From the NCBI RefSeq assembly GCF_048320135.1, contig NZ_CP182947.1, positions 3,534,001 to 3,598,000 on the forward strand: a stretch of DNA of 64,000 nucleotides, written 5' to 3'. This DNA is from Ideonella_A sakaiensis_A (GTDB lineage: Bacteria; Pseudomonadota; Gammaproteobacteria; Burkholderiales; Burkholderiaceae_C). This document shows positions 16,238 to 24,488 of the stretch, piece after piece (position 1 is the first letter of the stretch; each line of letters opens with the position of its first letter). Both the position numbers and the translations under genes were made by a program. The notes under the pieces were generated by a model, which was given only the letters and a program-made list of their open reading frames with translations, did no database searches and was not told the origin of the DNA.

Positions 16238-17389
16238 TCAGCGCCGTGCCAGCGGCGCCCGCGGTCGTTGCGCGACGACGACGGTGACGTCGAGCGACTT
16301 GCTGCCGCGCTGCACCGAAATCACGGCCTTCTCCATCGGCTTCAGCGCCGCCACCGACGTCAGCAGCTGAGAGGTATTTTTCACCGGCGTCTTCTCGACA
16401 TGGGTGACGACGTCACCTGGGCGGATGCCGCCATCGCCGGCCGGACCGTTCTGCAGTACGCCGGTGATCAGCACGCCTTCCTTGATCGGCAGGTTGAAGG
16501 TCTCGGCAATCTCCGGCGTCAGGTCGCGTGGCTCGACACCGATCCAGCCGCGTGTGATGACGCCGTCCTTGATCAGCCCCTCCATCACCTGGCGGGCGGT
16601 GGTCGCAGGGATCGCGAAGCCGATGCCGAGGCTGCCGCCACTGCGCGAATAGATCGCGGTATTGATGCCCATCAGGTTGCCGGTTGCGTCGACCAGCGCG
16701 CCGCCGGAGTTGCCGGGATTGATCGCCGCATCGGTCTGGATGAAATTCTCGAAGGTATTGATGCCGAGCTGGGTGCGACCGAGCGCGCTGACGATGCCGG
16801 CGGTGACGGTCTGGCCGACGCCGAACGGGTTGCCGATCGCCAGCACGACGTCACCGACTTCAAGCGAATCGGCGTCGCCGAAGGCGATCACAGGCAGCCG
16901 GTCGAGGTCGATCTTCAGCACCGCGACATCGGTCTCGGGGTCGCTGCCGACCAGCTTCGCGGTCGCGCGGCGGCCATCGCTGAGCGCAACCTCGATGTCG
17001 TCGGCGGCGTCGATCACGTGGTTGTTGGTCAGCAGATAACCTTCCGGTGACACGATCACGCCCGAACCGAGTCCGATCTGCGCCTGTTGCCGGCCCTGCT
17101 CGCCGAAGAAGAAATTGAACCAGGGGTCGTTGCTCTGCATGCCCCGGTTCGCCTTGCTCGCGGTGATGCTGACGACTGCCGGTGTCGCCAGTTTCGCGGC
17201 GGCGCTGTAGCTGCCGATCACCGCGGCGCGCTTGCCGTCCACCTTCGGCGCGGTCATCACCGAAACGACTTCCGGCGCGCCGGCACTGCCGTCACGGCCG
17301 AGCCAGTCGGGTTTCAAGGTTGCCAGCACGAACAGCACGGCCAGGCTGACGGTTACTGCTTGGGAAAAGATCAGCCAGGTCTTGCGCAT
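16238..17389 (-). CDS. HtrA/DegS-type trypsin-like serine protease with one PDZ domain
   Basis: 383 residues from ATG 17389 (GGAAG upstream). Residues about 5-25 are a membrane anchor. The protease domain holds the triad His124 (TNNHVI), Asp154 (PETDVAVL) and Ser228 (NPGNSGGAL). A single PDZ domain follows (about 275-375, with GGIRPGDVVTHVEKTPV). One anchor plus one PDZ is the DegS layout, so periplasmic quality control or sigma-E-type signalling is likely. The gene starts head-to-head with the Nif3-like gene 14 bp away. Confidence 0.9.
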   Translation of the reverse strand: MRKTWLIFSQAVTVSLAVLFVLATLKPDWLGRDGSAGAPEVVSVMTAPKVDGKRAAVIGSYSAAAKLATPAVVSITASKANRGMQSNDPWFNFFFGEQGRQQAQIGLGSGVIVSPEGYLLTNNHVIDAADDIEVALSDGRRATAKLVGSDPETDVAVLKIDLDRLPVIAFGDADSLEVGDVVLAIGNPFGVGQTVTAGIVSALGRTQLGINTFENFIQTDAAINPGNSGGALVDATGNLMGINTAIYSRSGGSLGIGFAIPATTARQVMEGLIKDGVITRGWIGVEPRDLTPEIAETFNLPIKEGVLITGVLQNGPAGDGGIRPGDVVTHVEKTPVKNTSQLLTSVAALKPMEKAVISVQRGSKSLDVTVVVAQRPRAPLARR

Positions 17390-17403
17390 GTACAGTTCTT
17401 CCA

Positions 17404-18153
17404 ATGGTCCACCGAAGCGAACTCGAAAACTATCTCAACGTCCTGCTGGACGTCGGACGATTCCGTGATTATGGGCCGAACGGTTTGCAGGTTGAGGGCA
17501 AACCCGAGGTCTCGACGATCGTCTCCGGCGTGACGGCCAGTCTCGCATTGATCGATGCAGCGATCGACGCCGGTGCGGATGCCCTGTTGGTCCATCATGG
17601 GCTTTTCTGGCGCGGCCAGGATGGCCGGGTCGTCGGCTGGATGAAGAAGCGGCTGGCCCGCCTGCTGGCGCATGACATCAACCTGTATGCCTACCACCTG
17701 CCGCTCGATGCGCATGCCGAACTCGGCAACAACGCCCAGCTCGGCGAGCGCATCGGCCTGCGCGCCGACGCCCGCTTCGGCGAGCAGGATCTCGGCTTCA
17801 TCGGCGATGCGGCGGCGCTCGGCGACCCGGCGACGCTGGCCAGCGTGATCGGGACGCGCCTGCAGCGTGCGCCGTTGCTGGTGCCGGGCGACGGCCGGCC
17901 ATTGCGGCGGATCGGCTGGTGCACCGGTGGCGCACAGTCGTATTTCGAGGCGGCGATCGCCGCCGGTGCCGATGCCTTCGTAACCGGCGAGATTTCCGAG
18001 CCGCAGGCCCATCTGGCACGCGAAACCGGCGTCGCTTTCCTGGCCTGCGGGCACCACGCGACCGAATGTTTCGGCGCGCCAGCGGTCGCCGGCCATCTGG
18101 CCGAGCGCTTCGGCCTGGCGCACCGTTTCATCGAGCTGCCGAATCCGGCATGA
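17404..18153 (+). CDS. Nif3-like dinuclear metal centre protein (YbgI family)
   Basis: 249 residues. Metal-binding motifs are visible: VHHGLFW with paired His, YAYHLPLDAH, TGEISEPQ and CGHHATE. Family members form hexameric toroids with a two-metal site and have been linked to GTP cyclohydrolase-type chemistry and DNA metabolism, without a settled role. Its TGA overlaps the pdxA ATG, indicating translational coupling. Confidence 0.9.
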   Translation: MVHRSELENYLNVLLDVGRFRDYGPNGLQVEGKPEVSTIVSGVTASLALIDAAIDAGADALLVHHGLFWRGQDGRVVGWMKKRLARLLAHDINLYAYHLPLDAHAELGNNAQLGERIGLRADARFGEQDLGFIGDAAALGDPATLASVIGTRLQRAPLLVPGDGRPLRRIGWCTGGAQSYFEAAIAAGADAFVTGEISEPQAHLARETGVAFLACGHHATECFGAPAVAGHLAERFGLAHRFIELPNPA

Positions 18154-19199
18154 GCGAGCGCTTGCAGGTCACCGCGCCGATCGCCATCACGATGGGCGAC
18201 GTTGCCGGCATCGGGCCCGAAATCGTTGCGATGCTGTTTCGCAGCGGCACGGTCAGCGGCGGCTTCGTCGTCGGCGACCTTGCGGTGATGCGGCGGGCGG
18301 CGCGGCTGACCGGCGGCATGCTGCCGGTCGTCACGATCGAGCACGTAGCCGACCTGGCGGCGGTACCGGAGCGCTGCATTCCGGTGCTGCAATGCCCCGG
18401 GTTGCCGGCCGATCTCGAGCAGGTGGCCTTCGGTCGCATCGACCGCCGCGCCGGCCAGGCGGCGGCAGCCTGCATCGAGCGTTCGGTGCAGCTGGCGCGG
18501 GCCGGCGAAGTGGCGGCGATCGTCACGGCGCCGATCCACAAGGAGGCGCTGGCGCTGGCCGATGTGCCGTTCCCGGGCCACACCGAGATGCTGCAGGCGC
18601 TCGCCGCCTCCGATGGAGAACCCCCGCCGGTGCGGATGATGCTCGCGAACGACGAACTGCGTGTCGTGCTGGTGACGATCCACCTGTCGCTGCGCCGTGC
18701 GATCGATGCGCTGAGCACCGAGCTGGTGCTGCAGACGCTGCGCATCACCCATGCCAGCGCGGCCAGCTGGGGCCAGCCTACGCCGCGCATCGCGGTCGCC
18801 GGGCTCAATCCCCATGCCGGTGAAGGCGGCCTGTTCGGCGACGAGGAAATCCGCCTGATCGCACCGGCCATCGAAGCGGCGCGGGCCGACGGCATCGATG
18901 CGAGCGGCCCGTTCGCCCCCGATACGGTGTTCATGCGTGCGCGACAAACGCCGTCGCACCCGGGAGAGTTCGACGTCGTCGTTGCGATGACACACGATCA
19001 CGGCCTGATCCCGGTCAAGTATCTCGGCGTCGAACACGGTGTCAATGTCACGCTCGGCTTGCCGTTCGTTCGCACCAGTCCCGATCACGGCACGGCGTTT
19101 GATCTTGCTGGCAGCGGCCGCGCCGACCCGGCCAGCATCACGGCGGCGTGGCGGATGGCGCGGCGGCTGATCGGCGGTGATGTTGCAGGAGGTGTCTGA
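18150..19199 (+). CDS. pdxA: 4-hydroxythreonine-4-phosphate dehydrogenase
   Basis: 349 residues. It oxidises 4-phosphohydroxy-L-threonine in DXP-dependent pyridoxal phosphate synthesis. The N-terminal ITMGDVAGIGPEI, the substrate/metal His in PFPGHTEML, the metal site GLNPHAGEGGLFGDEE, and the C-terminal MTHDHGLIPVKYL and GLPFVRTSPDHGTAFDLAG are all conserved. It starts inside the stop codon of the Nif3-like gene. Confidence 0.96.
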   Translation: MSERLQVTAPIAITMGDVAGIGPEIVAMLFRSGTVSGGFVVGDLAVMRRAARLTGGMLPVVTIEHVADLAAVPERCIPVLQCPGLPADLEQVAFGRIDRRAGQAAAACIERSVQLARAGEVAAIVTAPIHKEALALADVPFPGHTEMLQALAASDGEPPPVRMMLANDELRVVLVTIHLSLRRAIDALSTELVLQTLRITHASAASWGQPTPRIAVAGLNPHAGEGGLFGDEEIRLIAPAIEAARADGIDASGPFAPDTVFMRARQTPSHPGEFDVVVAMTHDHGLIPVKYLGVEHGVNVTLGLPFVRTSPDHGTAFDLAGSGRADPASITAAWRMARRLIGGDVAGGV

Positions 19200-19255
19200 C
19201 GCGTCGGCTAGAATCACGGGTTGTCCCGGATGAGAAGTCAATTTCGAGGTTCTTC

Positions 19256-19855
19256 ATGAGCGAGCGGCAGGTCGATTCCAGCAAGAGAACGTGGCTGATT
19301 GCGTCAGGTTGTGCTGGCGTGGTGGGTGGCGCGGCAGTGGCCGTGCCGTTTGTCAGCAGCTTCCAGCCGTCCGAGCGCGCTCGCGCCGCTGGGGCGCCGG
19401 TCGAGGTCGATATCAGTTCGATCAAGCCCGGCGAGATGCTGACCGTCGAGTGGCGCGGCAAGCCGGTCTGGATTCTGCGGCGCACGCCGGAGGAACTGGC
19501 GGCGTTGAAGAAGATCGAGGGCCAGCTCGCCGATCCGAATTCGCAGCGCAAGCCCGACGAGCTGACGCCCGAATATGCGCGCAACGAATACCGCTCGATC
19601 AAGCCCGAGTTCCTCGTTGCCGTCGGCATCTGCACCCACCTCGGCTGCTCGCCGTCGCCGCGTTTTCAGACCGGGCCGCAACCGTCGCTGCCCGACGACT
19701 GGGTTGGCGGATTCCTCTGTGCCTGCCATGGTTCGACCTTCGATCTCGCCGGCCGGGTCTACAAGAACAAGCCTGCACCGGACAATCTCGAGATTCCCCC
19801 GCACCAGTACCTCAGCGCGACCACGCTGCTGATCGGCGAGGACAAGAAGGCTTGA
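19256..19855 (+). CDS. petA: Ubiquinol-cytochrome c reductase iron-sulfur subunit (Rieske)
   Basis: 199 residues. An N-terminal membrane segment (about 12-35) follows a polar head with SSKRTWL; twin-arginine export is expected for Rieske proteins although only a single Arg is seen before the helix. The [2Fe-2S] boxes are CTHLGC (Cys126, His128, Cys131) and CACHGS (Cys155, Cys157, His158). It carries electrons from ubiquinol to cytochrome c1 on the periplasmic side. It is the first gene of petABC; a TAGAAT hexamer lies at 19209-19214. Confidence 0.97.
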   Translation: MSERQVDSSKRTWLIASGCAGVVGGAAVAVPFVSSFQPSERARAAGAPVEVDISSIKPGEMLTVEWRGKPVWILRRTPEELAALKKIEGQLADPNSQRKPDELTPEYARNEYRSIKPEFLVAVGICTHLGCSPSPRFQTGPQPSLPDDWVGGFLCACHGSTFDLAGRVYKNKPAPDNLEIPPHQYLSATTLLIGEDKKA

Positions 19856-19904
19856 TGCCTGACGACGCTGCAACGAAGTTGGCAAATTCATCAGATCGCA
19901 CACC

Positions 19905-21305
19905 ATGGCCGAAATGAAAGTCGCACCCCCCAACGCGCCGTTGGGAGAGAAGTTGTTGACCTGGGTGGACAACCGCTTCCCGGCGTCGAAGTTGTACAAG
20001 GAGCACCTGTCCGAGTACTACGCGCCGAAGAACTTCAACTTCTGGTACTTCTTCGGCTCGCTGGCGATGCTGGTGCTGGTGATCCAGATCGTCACCGGCA
20101 TCTTCCTGGTGATGCATTACAAGCCCGATGCGGCGCTGGCATTCGCATCGGTCGAATACATCATGCGCGACGTGCCCTGGGGCTGGCTGGTGCGCTACAT
20201 GCACTCGACCGGCGCGTCGGCATTCTTCGTCGTCGTCTACCTGCACATGTTCCGCGGACTGATCTATGGCAGCTACCGCAAGCCGCGCGAGCTGATCTGG
20301 ATCTTCGGCTGCGCGATCTTCCTGTGCCTGATGGCCGAGGCCTTCATGGGTTATCTGCTGCCCTGGGGCCAGATGAGCTACTGGGGCGCGCAGGTGATCG
20401 TCAACCTGTTCTCGGCGATCCCGCTGATCGGCCCTGACCTCGCGCTGCTGATCCGTGGCGACTACGTCGTTGGCGATGCGACGCTGAACCGCTTCTTCTC
20501 GTTCCACGTGATCGCGGTGCCGCTGGTGCTGCTCGGCCTGGTTGCCGCGCACATCATCGCGCTGCACGAAGTCGGCTCGAACAACCCGGACGGCGTCGAG
20601 ATCAAGGCGAAGAAGGATGCACAGGGGCGGCCGCTCGACGGCATCCCGTTCCATCCTTACTACACGGTGCACGACATCCTCGGTGTCAGCGTCTTCCTGA
20701 TCATCTTCAGCGCGATCATCTTCTTCGCGCCCGAGCTCGGCGGCTATTTCCTCGAATACAACAACTTCATCCCGGCCGACCCGCTGAAGACGCCGCTGCA
20801 CATCGCACCGGTCTGGTATTTCACGCCGTTCTATTCGATGCTGCGTGCGATCACCAGCGAGATGATGTATGTGCTGATTGCCTGCGTCGTTGCCGGTGCC
20901 GCCTTCGGTGTCCTCAAGGGCCGGCTGTCGGCGCTGATGAAGGTCATCGTTGTCGGTGCCGCGGTGATCGGCGTCGCCGCGATGCTCGCGATCGACGCCA
21001 AGTTCTGGGGCGTGGTCGTGATGGGCGCTGCGGTCATCATCCTGTTCTTCCTGCCCTGGCTCGATCACAGCCCGGTCAAGTCGATCCGCTACCGTCCGGG
21101 CTGGCACAAATATGTCTACGCGCTGTTCGTCGTCGTCTTCCTGATCCTCGGTTATCTGGGGGTGCAGCCGCCGTCGCCGATCGGCGAGCGGGTGTCGCAG
21201 ATCGGAACGCTGATCTATTTCGGCTTCTTCCTGCTGATGCCGTGGTGGAGCCGCCTCGGGCAGTTCAAGCCCGTTCCCGATCGAGTTACCTTCGCGGCCC
21301 ATTGA
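19905..21305 (+). CDS. petB: Ubiquinol-cytochrome c reductase cytochrome b subunit
   Basis: 466 residues with eight or more transmembrane helices. Recognisable parts are NFWYFFGSLA, GWLVRYMHSTGASAFFVVVYLHMFRGL (haem-binding His pair region), the Qo-site helix and loop PLIGPDLA...LIRGDYVVGDATLNRFFSFHV, and the PDNYxPADPLxTP-like loop here as NNFIPADPLKTP followed by PVWYFTPFYSMLRA. It holds both b haems and the quinone sites. The C-terminal helices extend beyond the eight-helix core. Confidence 0.97.
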   Translation: MAEMKVAPPNAPLGEKLLTWVDNRFPASKLYKEHLSEYYAPKNFNFWYFFGSLAMLVLVIQIVTGIFLVMHYKPDAALAFASVEYIMRDVPWGWLVRYMHSTGASAFFVVVYLHMFRGLIYGSYRKPRELIWIFGCAIFLCLMAEAFMGYLLPWGQMSYWGAQVIVNLFSAIPLIGPDLALLIRGDYVVGDATLNRFFSFHVIAVPLVLLGLVAAHIIALHEVGSNNPDGVEIKAKKDAQGRPLDGIPFHPYYTVHDILGVSVFLIIFSAIIFFAPELGGYFLEYNNFIPADPLKTPLHIAPVWYFTPFYSMLRAITSEMMYVLIACVVAGAAFGVLKGRLSALMKVIVVGAAVIGVAAMLAIDAKFWGVVVMGAAVIILFFLPWLDHSPVKSIRYRPGWHKYVYALFVVVFLILGYLGVQPPSPIGERVSQIGTLIYFGFFLLMPWWSRLGQFKPVPDRVTFAAH

Positions 21306-21317
21306 GCCGAGCGCCAG

Positions 21318-22115
21318 ATGCACCGAATCGAAGCGATTTCGCCGATGTCCATCATGAAAAAACTGATCCACGCGCTGTGCTGGCTGGGTTTGTCGTTCGC
21401 CCTTGCCGGCCCGGCTGCGGCGGCTGGCGGCGGGATCGCCTGGGACAAATTCCCGGCTGAGAAGGTCACCGACAACGCCGCGCTGCAGAACGGTGCGCGG
21501 CTGTTCGTCAATTACTGCCTGAACTGCCACAGCGCGTCGTACATGCGCTACAACCGGCTGCGCGACATTGGCCTGACCGAAGACCAGATCAAGAAGAACC
21601 TGATGTTCAGCACCGACAAGGTCGGTGACACGATGATGGTGCCGGTCGATCCGAAACAGGCCAAGGACTGGTTCGGTGGCACGCCGCCCGACCTGACGCT
21701 GGTTGCGCGCTCCCGGTCGGCGGCCGGCCAGGGAACCGGTGCGGACTATCTCTACACCTACCTGCGCACCTACTACCGCGACGACACCAAGCCGACCGGC
21801 TGGAACAACCTTGCCTATCCGAATGTCGGCATGCCGCACGTATTGTGGGAGCTGCAGGGCCAGCGCACCGCGAAATTCGAAGAGCAGAAGGACGGCCAGC
21901 TGCGGTTCGTCGGTTTCGAACAGCTGACACCCGGCCAGTTGACGCCCGGTCAATACGACGAGGCGGTTGCCGACCTGGTTGCCTACATGCAGTGGATGAG
22001 CGAGCCGGCGCAGAACCAGCGGGTCCGGCTTGGCGTGTGGGTGCTGATTTTTCTGACGATTTTCACCGTCATCGCCTGGCGGTTGAACGCTGCCTACTGG
22101 AAAGACGTGAAATAG
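21318..22115 (+). CDS. petC: Cytochrome c1
   Basis: 265 residues from ATG 21318; in-frame ATGs at 21345 and 21354 are alternatives, and the signal peptide proper begins MKKLIHALCWLGLSFALAG. The haem c site is CLNCH within FVNYCLNCHSASYMRYNRL. The axial Met region and the C-terminal anchor LGVWVLIFLTIFTVIAW are present. It accepts electrons from the Rieske protein and passes them to a soluble cytochrome c. It is the last gene of petABC. Confidence 0.96.
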   Translation: MHRIEAISPMSIMKKLIHALCWLGLSFALAGPAAAAGGGIAWDKFPAEKVTDNAALQNGARLFVNYCLNCHSASYMRYNRLRDIGLTEDQIKKNLMFSTDKVGDTMMVPVDPKQAKDWFGGTPPDLTLVARSRSAAGQGTGADYLYTYLRTYYRDDTKPTGWNNLAYPNVGMPHVLWELQGQRTAKFEEQKDGQLRFVGFEQLTPGQLTPGQYDEAVADLVAYMQWMSEPAQNQRVRLGVWVLIFLTIFTVIAWRLNAAYWKDVK

Positions 22116-22159
22116 GCCGGGCTTCGCCCGATCCGGTGCTGCCGGAAGCGGGTAACAGG

Positions 22160-22197
22160 CGCAGTGGACGGCCTATCCGGGCATCCACTGCGTTTTG
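22160..22197 (+). terminator. Rho-independent terminator after petABC
   Basis: CGCAGTGGA (22160-22168) pairs with TCCACTGCG (22184-22192) and is followed directly by TTTT at 22193-22196. The loop is 15 nt. It sits 45 bp after petC and 60 bp before sspA, so it should separate the two transcription units. Confidence 0.7.
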
Positions 22198-22255
22198 ATT
22201 TGTTCGTCGTCTTTCCGCGTTTTGAATGCTTGCTTGATATGAGGGAATCTTCGCC

Positions 22256-22867
22256 ATGATGGTGCTTTACTCTGGAACCACCTGCCCGTACTCGCACCGT
22301 TGCCGGTTTGTCCTGTTCGAGAAGGGCATGGATTTCGAGATCCGCGACGTCGATCTGTTCGCGAAGCCGGAAGACATTGCGCTGATGAACCCGTACAACG
22401 AGGTGCCAATCCTCGTCGAGCGCGATCTGATCCTGTACGAATCGCACATCATCAATGAATATATCGACGAGCGTTTCCCGCATCCGCAGCTGATGCCGGG
22501 TGACCCGGTCGCCAGGGCGCGGGTCAGGCTGTTCCTGCTGAATTTCGAGAAGGAACTGTTCGCCCACGTCAACATGCTCGAGTCGCGCGGCATCAAGCCG
22601 AACGACAAGCAGCTCGACAAGGCCCGTTCGCAGATCCGCGATCGCCTGACCCAGCTGGCGCCGATCTTCCTGAAGAACAAATACATGCTCGGCGACGATT
22701 TCTCGATGCTCGACGTCGCGATCGCCCCGCTGCTGTGGCGCCTCGACTACTACGGCATCGACATGTCGAAGAATGCGGTGCCGCTGCTGCGATATGCCGA
22801 GCGCATCTTCTCGCGCCCGGCCTACATCGAGGCGCTGACGCCGTCCGAGAAGGTGATGCGCAAATAA
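22256..22867 (+). CDS. sspA: Stringent starvation protein A (GST fold)
   Basis: 203 residues. A thioredoxin-fold N-domain begins MMVLYSGTTCPYSHRCRFVLFEKGM, and the all-helical GST C-domain contains LLNFEKELFAHVNMLES. In E. coli SspA binds RNA polymerase and affects stationary-phase and acid-stress expression. AGGGAA precedes the start. It is paired with sspB 11 bp downstream, as in most beta- and gammaproteobacteria. Confidence 0.93.
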   Translation: MMVLYSGTTCPYSHRCRFVLFEKGMDFEIRDVDLFAKPEDIALMNPYNEVPILVERDLILYESHIINEYIDERFPHPQLMPGDPVARARVRLFLLNFEKELFAHVNMLESRGIKPNDKQLDKARSQIRDRLTQLAPIFLKNKYMLGDDFSMLDVAIAPLLWRLDYYGIDMSKNAVPLLRYAERIFSRPAYIEALTPSEKVMRK

Positions 22868-22878
22868 GCGCTGGTGTG

Positions 22879-23415
22879 ATGACAAACGCTCCGCCACCGC
22901 CGCCCGCACCGCCGTCGACCGCGACCGGCACGTCGACGCGCCCGTACCTGATCCGTGCACTGCACGACTGGTGCACCGACAACGGATTCACGCCGTACAT
23001 CGCGGTCTTCGTCGACTCGACGGTGCAAGTGCCGATGGAGTACGTGAAGAACAACGAGATCGTCCTCAACGTCGGTTTCGAGGCCACGTCGGGCATGAAG
23101 CTGGGCAACGACTGGATCGAATTCAAGGCCCGTTTCGGCGGCAGCCCGCGATCTATCCAGGTGCCGGTTGATCATGTGATCGCGATCTACGCGCGCGAGA
23201 ATGGCCAGGGCATGGCATTCCCGATGCCTGCCGAAGGGCAGAGCGGTGCAACGGCCGACGACACACAGGGCAGGCAGGGCGGTTTGCGGCTGGCCAGCGA
23301 CGACTCGGCGTCCGATGCCGCCGATGGCGCGGAAGACGGGTCTCCGGACGCACCGCCGCCGGGCGACAACACACCGCCGTCAGGCCCGCGGCCGGCGCTG
23401 AAAAGGATCAAGTGA
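22879..23415 (+). CDS. sspB: ClpXP protease specificity-enhancing factor SspB
   Basis: 178 residues. The Sm-like substrate-binding domain (about 20-125) includes RPYLIRALHDWCTDNGFTPY, VPMEYVKNNEIVLNVGFEAT and VPVDHVIAIYARENGQG. It tethers ssrA-tagged proteins to ClpXP. The terminal RPALKRIK closely resembles the ClpX-binding tail of E. coli SspB. Between them lies a linker of about 50 residues rich in Asp, Ala, Gly and Pro. There is also a short Pro-rich N-terminal extension. Confidence 0.93.
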   Translation: MTNAPPPPPAPPSTATGTSTRPYLIRALHDWCTDNGFTPYIAVFVDSTVQVPMEYVKNNEIVLNVGFEATSGMKLGNDWIEFKARFGGSPRSIQVPVDHVIAIYARENGQGMAFPMPAEGQSGATADDTQGRQGGLRLASDDSASDAADGAEDGSPDAPPPGDNTPPSGPRPALKRIK

Positions 23416-23491
23416 AGGGCGAGCTGCCGGCCGAGCGTGCTGGCGGCAGCCGCTAGAATCCTTTGTTCTGGTGGTCAGCAGGCCACCAATT

Positions 23492-23567
23492 GCCCTTGTA
23501 GCTCAGTTGGTAGAGCAGCGGTTTTGTAAACCGAAGGTCGCGGGTTCGACTCCTGCCGGGGGCACCA
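23492..23567 (+). tRNA. tRNA-Thr (anticodon UGU)
   Basis: 76 nt including encoded CCA. The acceptor GCCCTTG (23492-23498) pairs with CGGGGGC using G-U pairs. The D-arm GCTC/GAGC, anticodon loop TTTGTAA (anticodon TGT) and T-arm GCGGG-TTCGACT-CCTGC are all present. The first anticodon-stem pair is a G-A mismatch. TAGAAT at 23454-23459 is a possible -10 element. It reads ACA and, by wobble, other Thr codons. Confidence 0.95.
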
Positions 23568-23588
23568 TCTCCAGCCATCCGCCTTTGT

Positions 23589-24014
23589 TCAGGGGCTGAC
23601 GGCAATATTGCGGGGCCGGCCGAACAGGTCGGTAGCCGGCAGTGTCTTGCCGGGCTCCGCTGCCTGACGACTGGTGCTGATCAGCACGCCGATCATCGCG
23701 GCGACGACCAGGAACGGCATGAACCATGCGCCACCGGCAGGTGCCGTGTGCAGCCCCTCGCTCAGGTTCGCGATTTCGGCATCCGACAATACATCGAGCC
23801 GTTGTTTTGCATGACCGGCATCGACACCGGCCGCCACCAGTCCGGCCAGCAGTTGCTGCCGCTGGCTCTGCGGGCTTGGAGCGATTGCTGGAGCAGCCGC
23901 CTGATGGACCCGTTCAGTCTGGATCAAGCCGCCGGCAAATGCCGGATTCAGCGCCCCGTTGAGCGACAGGCTGATGGCAAGGGCGGTCACGACGAGCGAA
24001 TGACGGCGGCGCAT
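23589..24014 (-). CDS. PA2779 family protein (DUF6627-like), secreted/membrane
   Basis: 141 residues from ATG 24014 (AAGGAA upstream). A GTG at 24032 is a poorer alternative. A signal peptide ends near NPAFAGG. The middle LAGLVAAGVDAGHAKQRLDVLSDAEIANL matches the PA2779 family pattern, and a C-terminal hydrophobic helix (FMPFLVVAAMIGVLIS) follows a short glycine-containing linker. Function is unknown. The usual partner, a PA2778-type peptidase, is not nearby. Confidence 0.7.
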   Translation of the reverse strand: MRRRHSLVVTALAISLSLNGALNPAFAGGLIQTERVHQAAAPAIAPSPQSQRQQLLAGLVAAGVDAGHAKQRLDVLSDAEIANLSEGLHTAPAGGAWFMPFLVVAAMIGVLISTSRQAAEPGKTLPATDLFGRPRNIAVSP

Positions 24015-24154
24015 GACGGAAGGTTCCTTCACTGGAGATCAGGCAAGGATTGTGCACCGGTTCGCCGGCGTGGGGTCATTGCTTCGTGATCGAGACAAAC
24101 CTGCGCATAATGCACCCCCCTGGGGCATGACCGGCATCTGTCGGCATGGGGTGG

Positions 24155-24472
24155 TCAACGGTGCAGGACCTTGATCCTGACGGTTCTTGTGCCGCAGGCC
24201 TGTTGATCCAGGGCAGCTTCCAGGCGAGGTCGGAGCTGCTTCAGTTTGGCGGCCACTGCGGCGTTCGCTGCCAGCAGTGTCCAGCCCTCGGCATCGATCG
24301 GGCCGCCCTGTACATGCGGCAGCAAGCCGGCGGGCAGGCAGGTCCGGACCGCTGCGAGGCAGGCCGCGGATTGCGTCATGCGCCGGCGAAGATCGGCCAG
24401 TGGCGCGCTGCGCTGCAAGGCCTCGGTCAGAGCCAGTGCATCTGGCACGGCCGGTGCTGTGGGTCGGTTCAT
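24155..24472 (-). CDS. DciA/DUF721 family protein
   Basis: 105 residues from ATG 24472. The N-terminal ALQRSAPLADLRRRM and the later LANAAVAAKLKQLRPRLEAAL-type segment with a closing RTVRIKV strand resemble the KH-like DUF721 domain of DciA, the helicase-operator protein that helps load DnaB in bacteria lacking DnaC. Betaproteobacteria usually carry it just before the M23 peptidase and secA, as here. Its start is head-to-head with the peptidase start, 16 bp apart. Confidence 0.72.
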   Translation of the reverse strand: MNRPTAPAVPDALALTEALQRSAPLADLRRRMTQSAACLAAVRTCLPAGLLPHVQGGPIDAEGWTLLAANAAVAAKLKQLRPRLEAALDQQACGTRTVRIKVLHR

Positions 24473-24488
24473 CGGGAGGAGTTTATCG

